Positions 1 to 21,542 of a stretch of 64,000 nucleotides of DNA are shown one piece after another. The stretch is from contig NC_061067.1 of NCBI RefSeq assembly GCF_021917145.1, positions 2,415,631 through 2,479,630 of the forward strand, written 5' to 3'. Origin of the DNA: Hypomesus transpacificus (lineage: Eukaryota; Chordata; Actinopteri; Osmeriformes; Osmeridae). Made by a program: the position numbers and the translations under genes. Each line of letters opens with the position of its first letter. The first letter of the stretch is position 1. The notes beneath the pieces were generated by a model. That model saw only the letters and a program-made list of their open reading frames with translations. It was not told the DNA's origin and did no database searches.

Positions 1-134
1 TACCGGCTGTGCCAAATGACGTTGTGTCCTTGGGCAAGGCACTTCACCCAACTTGCCTCGGGGGGAATGTCCCTGTACTTAGTGTAAGTCGCCCTGGATA
101 AGAGCGTCTGCTAAATGACTAAATGTAAATGTAA
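1..134 (+). repeat. tRNA-derived SINE, 3' part only
   Basis: The window opens inside a SINE. It shows the GTGTCCTTGGGCAAGGCAC core and the tail GATAAGAGCGTCTGCTAAAT followed by an ATGTAA repeat. The same core and tail occur in reverse orientation near 58.2 kb and 59.75 kb, where the tRNA-like head is also present. The 5' head lies outside the window. It resembles the V-SINE/HE1 type tail common in teleosts, but the exact family is not certain. Confidence 0.8.
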
Positions 135-2700
135 GTCATCCATATTCAACAGAGGCTTTTGCCAAGTCCACGCGAGGCCCCGTGGGATGTTCAACCCTGG
201 CCGGAGGCCCAGGTAGGGGAGAAGACCTCCAGCACTCACTGCCATGTCCCCCGTGTTGGTTCTTGGTGGAAGGTGAGCCAGGAGACAAATAGACAGAGGA
301 AATTACAATGGAACAGGAAGTTGACCTTTGGCTTTAGCGACACAGCCTACACCAGACACCGCAGAACAGCTAATACAGACGAGCAAGCTTGTGGTACGGC
401 TGCCAACCAGATAACTGAGGATGACAATACAGTGCTTCACTCAAGGAGGTTTTGCTCTGCAGAAATTAGTTTCGTAACTCCATTTTTGGAGTGAGAGTGC
501 ATGTTTGTGTGTCTTAGTCCCAGACAGAGATGTGAGTGTGCATGTTTGTGTGTCTTAGTCCCAGACAGAGAATTGAGTGTGTGTGTTTGTGTGAAAGGCT
601 AAAAAAGGCCTTGAAAGGAACCACAGAAAAGAGGCCTGTTTCAAAGCCGGCAGACAGAACACACACACTGGAGTTACCGACAAAGTATCTGCACTGACTT
701 GACCTTTGTCTCAACAGCTGTGATACGTTTAGCAAACCAGAAAACACACACACACACTTCTTTTTTCTAATTCTCTCTCTCCCTCCCTCTCTCAGTCTCA
801 CACACACACATATAAACATACTATACACATACTATACACAGAAACACAAATCTTTTTTCATTTTGCTGAATACATTTGGTCTCTGTTTGGTTTTGGATTG
901 TTCTGGTTTCGATTTAGTTTCAGGAGTACTAATGTTAAACCCAGCTGTGGGCAGTGTGTTAAGCAGGGACAACCAAAACAAGTCTGATCATCCAGTGTAG
1001 AGAACAGCAAACTAGACACGGCCTCCAAATGGTTATGCTTTGATTGCATAACACAAGTAACCAAAAAGGACACTTTGGATAAATTACACCTCATCATTTC
1101 CTGAATGAGTGTCTTGTTCTCCCCTTACTTGCTCGACATGCACACATTCCGTGTTTGAGGGCTGCCGAGGAGATGGCGATGATGAGGCAGATAACGGTTC
1201 ACAAGAAGACCGATATTGCGTGCTATATTCTCTTGAAGCAACAAAGACGGAAATGGAGAGAACGAGAGACGTGTCAACATCTGTAACTCATCAATGTGAC
1301 TGGCTGCGGTCGCTCGGTCGAGGATTGTGAAGATCATCTGATATCATCCACTGCAACACACCCACGCATCTTTCTTATAAGATGGACATGAAAACTGTTG
1401 TAGGCCTGAATGTTGAAGCCCTTTCCAACACGCTGCTACCTGGTCAGCGTTGGTTAGTCAGGAAGCTGAAACAGCGCATCTGGACGTTTCGATGCGCAAA
1501 GTAAGCGCCCGGTGTATTTTCGAATTCTCAGAGTTAAAACGTCACATCTTACCCATTTATGCCCCTCGGCGTAGCGTCAGTTCTCCAGAAGACGTGGTAT
1601 AACGCAAAAGGCAGGACTCCGAGGTTATTTGGGGGGTTTAAAACCGGACCGAACCCCAGCTGCCTGCAAGAGAGATCCGCTAAAGCCCTTCGGCGGGAGG
1701 GGCTCGCGATGTAACCATATTCCTTCCGTTTTTTCCCCCGGTGACAGTAGAGAAGAGGCAGAGCGAATTGCCAGAAAACGGAAAAGCGCTGATGCCCTGA
1801 AAGCTCTACGCTCCTCTCTCGCTCGCTCGCTCGCTGACTCCCTCCCTCTATGTTGTATGACCTGCGCATCTCTCCTACACTATAAATCTCGCGAGAAACT
1901 GTGCAACTCCATAGAAGGTTATTTTAACAACTTTTTTGTTGGGTCAATAAACATGATGGTCCTATCCACTACCAGCAATAGGCTAATATTGTAAGCATTT
2001 TTGTTCATAGCGAGACGGAGCAGAAAGGTGGGTGGCTGACCCGCAGTCTATCCTCTACCGCCCTCCACTGGAGAGGGGCTGAATAGTATCCAGCTCCCCT
2101 TCAAATGTGTGCGTAAATGGTGGTGTGAGATCGTGTGGAGTGTGTTTGGTGGGGGACAGACATGGTAAGCTGATGTTAAGCTTCAGTGTTTTGTTGTCCC
2201 TGCGGGCCAGTGAGCCCCCACACCGCAGAGAATGTGCTGGGGACAGCAGAAAGGCAGGAGAGGGGAATGAAGAGAGAGATTGAAGAGAGAGATGGAAGAG
2301 AGAGGAAGTATTGCCTACTTTATTGGGTGTTAGAAAATCCCTCTGTCATTCTCAAAGGCGAGGGAAAAAGAATTGCATGTTAGTATTTCAAAAACCAACA
2401 ATTTCAGATATTCAAGTCTCGGTAGAAAAATACAATAATGACAATACATGGCTGTTATTAAAGATAATTTATTTTAAAATAAATGGATTTAAATAACAAC
2501 GATTTTCCTTGGTTGTGATTAGTATTATTATAGTCTCCAACAAGCCAACTACAACGCAAACTTTGCACTATGCCGGGGACGTCATCAAAATATAATTTGC
2601 CTGCTCTAAATTATTTTAACCAGCAGGTGCCAGTAAACCGTGTTGATTGGAGACTCAGTGATCACACGTCCGCATTTTTCAACTGGAACTCGACGCCGAG
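135..2700. other. Intergenic region with no recognised coding gene
   Basis: No ORF here matches a family I know. A block of about 42 bp is repeated twice in tandem near 495-575. A CA/CT-rich stretch lies near 740-840. The stretch 1560-1900 is richer in CpG and ends in a TATA-like box plus a TCTCGCGAGA palindrome, so it may be a promoter or a small CpG island. Synteny predicts rps6ka3 somewhere to the left, but no exon of it is visible. Confidence 0.5.
1881..1896. promoter_or_regulatory. TATA-like box abutting a TCTCGCGAGA promoter palindrome
   Basis: TATAAA at 1881-1886 is followed directly by the 10-bp palindrome TCTCGCGAGA at 1887-1896. That palindrome is a known vertebrate core-promoter element, usually found in CpG-island promoters of housekeeping genes. 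No coding exon is evident on either side within about 1 kb. Its target is unknown, so promoter activity is an inference. Confidence 0.35.
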
Positions 2701-2717
2701 TCAAGGATTAGAAGTTT

Positions 2718-3310
2718 TTGCAGTATCCCTTCCACCTCCCAAACTGTTCTTGTTGCACCCAAAAACATCCCTACCTCTCCTTCCATTTGTTCCCACTTGA
2801 TATGTTCATGAGGAAGAAATTGATTCAGGCGATCAGAAGGGAAGAAGGGCCGTATTTTACCACTAGAAAAGGCAGCCCTTATGTATGCAGTAGACACCTC
2901 GCACAAGAGGACTACAATGGAGGCTGTAGCCTACCGTCAGTCGCCTAAAAAGTGGTGTTGTCCCAGGTCTTTTCCCTTTCTAACTGCAGCACTAAAAAGG
3001 GAATCTGTATATGAAAGGGCGAATAAACGCCAATCTGATCCCTCTTTGCCCGGGGATGGTAGCGCTACCTGTCAAGTTGGATCACGGCTATGTGACACAC
3101 CCACATAGGTAAGATTTGACCTCAGAGCTCCTTCTAGGGGGCATACTGGGAGTGGGAATCGTTCAGCAGTGAAGTTGTTTAGCACAAGATAACTTTTCTG
3201 TGGTGTTTCACAGGTGCCATGGATGAGGCTCTGGATTACATCCAAGACTTAGAAGCAAGGTTGGAAAAACTGGAAAGCTTTAAGGCACCTGAAAGTTTTG
3301 TTCGGATCAC
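2718..3310 (+). pseudogene. THAP-type zinc-finger relic
   Basis: The translation from about 2718 reads PNCSCCTQKHPYLSFHLFPL, then RKKLIQAIRREEGP and VCSRHLAQEDY. This is the C2-C-H layout and the FHxFP core of a THAP DNA-binding domain. The conserved tail of the domain (a degenerate V-P-S-x-F-P site, then KRESVYERANKR) continues near 2950-3040 in a different reading frame, so the frame is broken around 2945. After a TTTCACAG acceptor, 3213-3300 encodes a short acidic coiled-coil-like stretch (DEALDYIQDLEARLEKLE) that could be the next exon. It may be a decayed THAP host gene or a THAP-containing DNA transposon. No full-length gene can be drawn. Confidence 0.55.
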
Positions 3311-3835
3311 AATAAAATTCACAAATACAAATGTGCGTTGCCATCTGTTGTTTTCTTGAAAAACAAAGGTGTTAAATACATTGCGACTACACAAAAAAAA
3401 CAGCATTGACAAGGAATGAAAACAAATCACAAGTCCTCAGACCAAATAGCTAAACATAATAATACGATTTGTAATTTCAATGTAGTGGTGCGTCTTTTGT
3501 ATGATGTCCTATTATTACCTGAATGTTTCAAAACAAGGAAATTATGACTTTGCATGCAATCAGCATCAGTTATCTAAATATTTTGTCCAGCAGGGAGCAC
3601 TGTAAAAACTTCCGTACCAGAAGGCCTACTGTTAGGAAGATAAGAGTGTCTCAATAAAGCACCGCAGTCTTGAACGTTCTGACGTACGCATGCGTAAACC
3701 GGTCCACCAGCGGTAAATTGTCTTTCGTAGTCGAGAGTCATCGAACAGTTCTTATTACTCAAAGTTGTTGACATAAGAGTAAACGTTATCACATCGACAA
3801 CACCGAGATAACGGGATATCTAAGCTGCGAAGAAT

Positions 3836-6292
3836 ATGCCCAAAAATAAAGGTAAGTCCCCTTGAAACGACGTTTTCTTTGCTCGGTGCTCCCGCCGACT
3901 CGTACACGCAGAGGAAAACGTGCCACACGGTTTGAGACAGACTAGCCAGAGCTAGCTAGATAACGTTACGTCGATAAGTTAGCATTGCTAGCTAGCCAGC
4001 ACGGACAGCAAATTCTTCCAACTGTGATCATAGCCAGCCATCTGATTTTTAACCACTTTGGGATCAGTGTACTGTAACTACTTATATTAAACAAATAAAG
4101 TAACGGTCCCTTCAACATCAGCGGATCAGACTGTTCAGGCCGACTGCGCACTTTCGCTGTTCTATTAATGTTACAACTGGCTATTTAGCACCTAGCTAAA
4201 ATGGCTTGCTAACTCCCTCATCGAGACAATGGCAAATCCTGCACACATATTGTTGGTATTAATTTGCTGTAACTTAACGAAAATAGCTGTGCTAGTCTAT
4301 CAAGGATAAATAGTGACTATTGCGGGAATTCACATATCCGTTAAATTGTCTTCTTTAAAGTGTTACATAGACCCAAACCGTTTCATGTTAGTTTGCTAGA
4401 TGGCAAGCTAGTTGCAACTAGCCAGCTAACTAAGCCATGCTAATTTGCCCATCCCTTCTCAGTTCACATGGGTTTCTGCTATTCTAACTTGTAGCGATAG
4501 TACGAGTTCTTGTAACTCTTGTGATATTTCGTGTCAGAATTGAAGGGGGGGGGGATTGTATATTTTGTATCTCATGTTTAGCTGTCCAGTTAACTCAGTT
4601 CAATTACCGAATATTATTCCACCCTGGGTAATTGTAATTTTAGAGTGAAATGACAAGTCACTGACTGTCCCTCATTTCTCAGGTAAGGGAGGAAAAAATC
4701 GTCGACGTGGAAAGAATGAGAATGAGTCGGAGAAGAGAGAGCTGGTGTTTAAAGAGGATGGGCAGGGTGAGTATCAATATTATATAATGCTGGATTTTGT
4801 ACTAAATAAATGAGCAAGTTTTCTATAAATGACACAACCATAACACACGTTGCCCTGTTATGCTACCCTGTTACTGTAATAGATGACATGGGGAGGATTC
4901 GATCCTGCTTGGATCACAGTAGTGAATAGCTCATCTACTCATTTCTCTTTCTGGGGTACAGAATATGCTCAGGTGATCAAAATGCTAGGGAATGGACGGT
5001 TGGAGGCCATGTGCTTTGATGGAGTCAAGCGCCTCTGCCACATTCGAGGAAAACTCCGGAAAAAGGTAAGAATACACTGTTCCGCCACGCACACGACTGA
5101 ACAGGGAAAACCCTGACTCAACATTTTCTCAAAGGGTTGTTGGCCTCCATAGTCAGAAAGCACGATAGGTCCTGTATGTAAGTATGGGATGCGTTTGGAA
5201 CAATGTAGGTTTTTTGTGTCCCAATTTCTTGTAGGTGTGGATTAACACGTCGGACATCATTCTAGTGGGATTGAGAGATTATCAGGTGGGTTTCATCCTG
5301 GATTACAGCATGAATTCATCATATTAGTGATTGAAGTAATACTTTCAGGTGGTTAATGGGTACAGCTCAGTGGTTGAGTATTTGACTGCTCATTGCAGGT
5401 TCAAATCATATGATCATCGTATGTTGCATTGAATAGAAGCACCAGACAAATGAACACCCATTTCCAACATGAGAATGTCGATTTGGATACACCAGTGTTG
5501 AATTCCAGCAACTGTACAATGATGTAACTGTTGTACTCCTTCCTCAAACTAACCTGCCCTCCTATTCTCCCCTCACTCCAGGACAACAAAGCTGACGTCA
5601 TCCTAAAGTACAATGCAGATGAAGCCCGCAGTCTGAAGGCCTATGGAGAGCTTCCGGAACACGGTACGTTACTCTACCTCAAACATGTCCACTTGGTGGT
5701 CTTGATCGGTGGTCTTCAACCCTGGTCCTCAGGGCCCATTGTCCTGCATGTTTTGGATATTTCCCTGCTCCAACACACCTGATTCAAATGAATGGGATGT
5801 TATCAAGCTCAGAGTATGCTGTCAATGACTGTGTAAATTAGGTTTTCTGTATGTTTTTATTATCTTTTGTTTAACTTTTCCCTGTTGTGTCCCCCTTTTA
5901 TAGCCAAAATCAACGAGACAGACACCTTTGGCCCCGGGGATGATGACGAGATTCAGTTTGATGACATTGGCGATGATGATGAGGACATAGATGATGTAAG
6001 TATTCTCTGAGCCCTACAAAAGATTGTTACCATGGTGATTAGATTATTATGGTCAGCCGTATCCAGGAAGTAAATAATGACGGCGCATAGGATCACAATG
6101 GTGACATCATTAGTCAGACATGCATCAGACAGTGCATTCCTTGTCCAGTTCACTTGTTCTACAAAGATTCCACTGTACTTTTATTTAGAAGGGGTTCATC
6201 CGATGCCCTGAATTCCAGTAGTGGTAACACAGTGTCTGTAACCATTCAGTAGACCAAGTGGTTTTTAAATCTTCATTCTCCTACAGATCTAA
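3836..6292 (+). CDS. eif1ax: Eukaryotic translation initiation factor 1A
   Basis: This encodes eIF1A, which binds the A site of the 40S subunit and promotes scanning and start-codon selection in the cytoplasm. Seven coding exons with GT-AG borders and continuous phase are 3836-3851, 4683-4766, 4962-5065, 5235-5285, 5582-5663, 5904-5995 and 6287-6292. They give 144 residues, the usual family length. Visible landmarks are the basic N-terminal tail ([17 protein letters not shown]), the OB-fold ([20 protein letters not shown], then [14 protein letters not shown]) and the acidic C-terminal tail ending in [12 protein letters not shown]. The last exon holds only two codons, one of them the stop. The gene is followed on the same strand by map7d2, as on human Xp22. 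The sequence does not distinguish X from Y forms; the symbol follows synteny. Confidence 0.97.
5706..5800. mobile_element. Half of a palindromic hAT-type MITE
   Basis: This stretch in eif1ax intron 5 carries TTCAACCCTGGTCCTCAGGG and GCTCCAACACACCTGATTCA, shared with the left arms of the palindromic elements at 21249-21461 and 28394-28604. The matching right arm is missing, so this is a solo or decayed copy. Confidence 0.6.
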
Positions 6293-6553
6293 GAACCAGC
6301 TCCCATAGGAAAAGGTGAGGATTTTCCCTTCAGAGAATCGACACAGGACCTCCACAGCCACACGAGGACTCTGTCCCCCCCTTTTGCCTACAAAACAACA
6401 CGATTTCATGGAGGTCGAACCCTCTCATGTTCTCACTGACGCCGTGACTGCAGCATCTCTCTACACATTTATTTGCGTTATCTTTTTAAATGTATTTATA
6501 TCAATTTCACGCCAAGTGGAATTTAGTTAAAAGTACAGAATCTCTGGATTCGC

Positions 6554-6559
6554 AATAAA
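6554..6559 (+). terminator. eif1ax polyadenylation signal (AATAAA), with a distal one at 7024
   Basis: AATAAA lies about 260 bp after the eif1ax stop codon. A second AATAAA at 7024-7029 could give a longer 3' UTR. The rest of 6560-7650 up to map7d2 exon 1 holds no recognised gene. Confidence 0.6.
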
Positions 6560-7654
6560 AAGATAAACCATTTTATGTTTGGTCTGGCAGTCTGTATCAT
6601 TGTAGTTCATTGGTATTAACACTCTTTATATAGTTTAGATAGACAGAATGAAAATGTTTATTGATTATGGGATGACAAATATCCCTGAAGATGCCAATGT
6701 ATCTTTTGGAATGTTTCTTTTGTTATTACATCATATTCCAATTACAGCATTGCAGTTAGATGAAGTGCTTTATTTTGTTGTTTTGAATCAACCAATGGCC
6801 AAATGAAGGCCCCCTCCAGCCCTCTTTAAAATCAGTCTATTTTTTATTTCCACCCCAATGTGTCTGTCTGTTTTTATGTAACGTTTCAGCTAACTGCTTG
6901 TGAGACTAGTCCTGCCTTAGGGGCTCCGTCTCCTATCTGTTTTCTGGAGTCACCGTGAATGCTTGTGTTTCTTTCACACTTTTAATGTACAATGATGTCT
7001 GAAGGCTGAGTTTAGGGATTCCCAATAAAGAATTTATCTCCATGAATTTGACTTTTTGACTGAACGCTTTTGTGCCTGGCGAGTGTGAATGCGATTGCAC
7101 TGTCACTAGGTTGTGCACTTGAGTCTTTATTTTAACATGCACTTGATTTGGTTAACTATGAATTAAATCATGAGCCTTTGTACACAAACGAAATGTAAGC
7201 GTAAAATAACGCGATGTTTCAAATAAGAATTATGTAATGGCCTGTTTACTGTATGTGCAAAAGAGTATGAGACTGCGTGTGATATCTAGGGAAAAATTGA
7301 CCAGTCATGCACGCACTTATACATCCTCGCAAATAATGACGTCATATCACCCTGGGGCTGCATTGATGGCACGTGCACTCTTCGGGCACCCAGACAGTCA
7401 CCAAAAATAGCTCCGATGTCCTGCGCATCTGGATGTAAACATTAAATGCCACATTTACATGATGCACTGAATTAATGAGCCCCGTGAGACGCTGAAAAAT
7501 ATTTTGGCTGCTCTGTTTGTCTCTCTCTCTCTCTCTGTTTCCCCGAGAAGTCTGCTTCCGTTCAGTTCATAGCTTTCTGCCTTGATTTGCAGCTGGGCCT
7601 CCTAACAGTCTCTGCGGAAAAACAGTATTGATCAGAGGCGTGGAAGAAGCAGAG

Positions 7655-18391
<10,737 letters not shown>

Positions 18392-20440
18392 CCAGGTACA
18401 CACACACACATAAAGGTAGTTTTTTCTATCCTGGTGGGGCGTGGCCATTCACTCCCATTCAAAATCCTGTTATCTCTAACCACTAACCTCTAGCCTTATT
18501 GTTGTTAATGGTCTAATATTGTAACATGTTAGAATTGCATTAAGGGTTAAGATTAGGGTTAGGGGTTAGTGGTTAAAGATGCATGTACAATTAACAATTT
18601 AACAATACTGTTACACAATCTCTAACCACTTACCCCTTTTTGAATCAACCTATATTTCCCCACTCTTCACTCTTTCTCAACTCCTCCTCTTCCTCTCTTC
18701 CTTCCTTCTACAGGGAACTGCTTGGGGCTGAAACTGGACTGGTACAGACAGGAGCCAGGAGCAACAGGGTGGTCTTTCCCCCCGGTCAGAGAGACCACCG
18801 TGAGAGACCAGGGTCTTCCTGTGCCTCCGCCCTCCCCCTCCCCCCCTCTCCCCCACCTCAGGGTTCGGGGGGGGGGGGTCGTTGGAGACCCTCCATCTGC
18901 ACCATCACCCACCATCCCCTGCCCCCCCCCCCCCTTCCCCCGGCCTTCCTAACGAACAGCTGCTGAATGTGTGGGGGTCTCATCCGTATCGACACACCTG
19001 CTGAATACCATGAAACAAACACACACACAATTATACTACAGGAAAGCAACGCTTTGAATCTCAGCCCCTAGCTGCGTAATACTCTGTATGGATCTGTGTC
19101 CATTTTTGTTGATGTCATCACTCTGCCTTTGGGCATTATGACGTGACATGATGTGACACAGTCTTATGTTAATAATATCCTGTAGCGTTTATTCTGTAAG
19201 GAGTTAGGATGACTGTTGTCATTCTGTTGCATCTTTAGAGGGGACTTTGTCTTCTGTAAATACTGTGGCCTGTCAGGGGGATAGTTCTAGGCTGTGGTTG
19301 TTGCTGTCTAACTAACTACTGTTTGGAGTTGATTTCTGTCCATGTTTATGATCGTGTGTTCACACACCCAAACTGTCCTGCTGTACGCTTGACAGTTGGC
19401 ACCCGTGACTATTTAACTATATGCAGCATTTTAGTTACTCAATCTGCTATCAATTCGTTGGCATCCCGCATCTGAAGAAAGTGGATACCATCGTATATGA
19501 AAAAGCCTGGCTTTGTCGGTTTATGTGCTTTCACATCATTGATTTAGTGAGGATGTAAAGGACCTGCAGATTAACAGTGCTCCATGGTGTGAAATTGGTG
19601 TGGAAAATAATCTGTGCAAAAAGTTGTGGCGGTTGTTCTGTATTTTTATTTGCAGGCTCAGAATTATAGAAAATATAGATTATAGAAGAGCAGTGATGTG
19701 TATGTGTGGACTGTGTAACGGCTCTAGCTGTAGTTTAATGTGCACTGTTCTAGTTGTGTTGCACCACGAGACTCTGAAGATGCTTATCTCTGCTCCTGTT
19801 GGACGACACTCTTACTCTGAAACTCAAAATACCCAGTAAATGCAGGTTTAACCTATATAATATGTGGGGACATGTGTCCTACCAGTCAACTATCAACCAC
19901 CCATCAACAGCAGCCCCTTAACATCACAACTCTGCCTTTTCAAACGTAATGCAGATCGCACTATTTAACAGCTCTGCTGCTTTCAAAGAATCAAAGTTGA
20001 CTATGACGGTGTTTTCACATGCTCTTTTTGATGTAAAAACTCAAACTTACAGTAACTGTACTTTGCTCTCAGGGTATGTAGAGCACAGCATGTGTGCTCA
20101 TCCTGTTGTTCCAGGGAATTGGACATAACATGTTCGATGGCTATAGTGAGGTATGTCCTCAACAGTGAGGTAGAAATGACATCTGTTTATAATTGCTGTC
20201 TTCAGTATTACGGAGTTGCAATATCTGTCTCACTCGTTCATTCATTTCCCCCAGATGCTGTTGATATGCATTGTATCATAACGGTCCACCTGCCTTTCAA
20301 GGGTTGTATACAGAGTGAACGATTATGGCCAGAATGTTAATCACAATGTCACTAAACACAGATGTCACTGCAGCTGGTAAATTATAGATGTGGTGCATGG
20401 ATATATCTGCTGATAAATAAACAATAAAATCTCATCAAGA
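18392..20440 (+). other. map7d2 3' UTR and downstream region
   Basis: No further coding exon is supported after the map7d2 stop at 18389-18391. A GTACAC donor right after the stop (about 18396) and a CTACAG acceptor near 18714 could bound a 3' UTR intron. Overlapping AATAAA signals at 20416-20421 and 20423-20428 mark the likely poly(A) site, which would make the 3' UTR up to about 2 kb. Confidence 0.5.
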
Positions 20441-20639
20441 CATTTACTAGTCTTTCTGTGTTATCGTGTTGAATCAGGTTATTTTTAGAGCTACGCACAG
20501 ACAAAGCAGTTGGCCTACAGAGCCATGGAGAGAGATCTCTCTCCTGCTCTATGGCTCTGGCCCTGACATTTTCGACGGTCGCACGGTGGCAGTAATCTTC
20601 CTATCCGGTTGTTTTAGTATCTGATGAAAACACTTCCGG

Positions 20640-20892
20640 GGTATCTGTTTGGAACCGCGAGCTGAACGAAGACGACCACTAATTGTGCATGTTTTCAGTT
20701 TCTCAACATTAAACATTTGTAGCTCTAAGGACTATAGAAAGAATAACTTGTCATTTGTCCAATTACTATATCGTGTCGGTTGTTTTGCAGCCTGGGTTTC
20801 TTTTCCGTTTCCAGGACCGTGCACTGGGAGTTAACTATTAGCTGGTTCAGTCGTTTGCTGCTTTCAAACTACTGTAGCGTTATATTGTTTGG
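20640..20892 (+). other. bclaf3: Probable 5' non-coding exon of bclaf3
   Basis: A GTAAGT donor at 20893 lies after a stretch with no useful open frame. The next acceptor, TATAG at 21529-21533, leads straight into the first coding exon. Exon start and promoter are not determined; the interval is an estimate. Confidence 0.4.
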
Positions 20893-21183
20893 GTAAGTCT
20901 GCATGCTTCCCACTTAAACATTTGTATTTGATTGTTTGTTGTTTTGTTGTAATTGTAATGATCTAAATACGATTTGTACATTTCTTTTTTCTATTGCAAA
21001 ATACATGATCTTTAAAGTAGCATATTCACTACAGTGCATTTATTAGCTAGCGACTGATCTCGTTACTTTGCTGTTACTGTACAATAAATGTTAACTTATT
21101 ATTATACGCAATCGTTGTGTACATTAGTGTGTTACAGTTTGCAAAGTGAGGGGTTATCAACACAGGTCATTGTAAAGATATTG

Positions 21184-21237
21184 TACGGATGACTGGGAGC
21201 TATATAGCTAGAGCTAGCTAGCTCCCAGTCATCCGTA
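21184..21237. repeat. Perfect 18-bp inverted repeat
   Basis: TACGGATGACTGGGAGCT at 21184-21201 is the exact reverse complement of 21220-21237. The 18-base spacer is itself built of AGCTAG palindromes. It lies in the first intron of bclaf3 and abuts a palindromic MITE, but shares no sequence with it. Confidence 0.85.
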
Positions 21238-21248
21238 GCTGGTTCCGC

Positions 21249-21461
21249 CAGTGGTTCCCAACCCTGGTCCTCAAGGCACCCCACCCTGCATGTTTTAGAT
21301 GTTTCCCTGCTCCAACACACCTGATTCAAATGAATGGGTCGTTATCCAGCTCTGCAGAAGCCTGCTTATGACCATTCATTTGAATCAGGTGTGTTGGAGC
21401 AGGGAAACATCTGAAAACAAGCAGCACGGGGTGCCCTGAAGACCAGGGTTGCCAACCACTG
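21249..21461. mobile_element. Palindromic hAT-type MITE
   Basis: The element starts CAGTGGTTCCCAACCCTGGT and ends in the near reverse complement, with long internal inverted arms around CTCCAACACACCTGATTCAA. No matching 8-bp target duplication is visible at this copy. Family membership follows from the copy at 28394-28604. Confidence 0.75.
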
Positions 21462-21542
21462 AGCTATAGAATAGGTCAAATAAATTAACGTCTGTAATTT
21501 GAAAGTTTTTAATCGTTTTGTTTTGCACTATAGGTGATTAAA

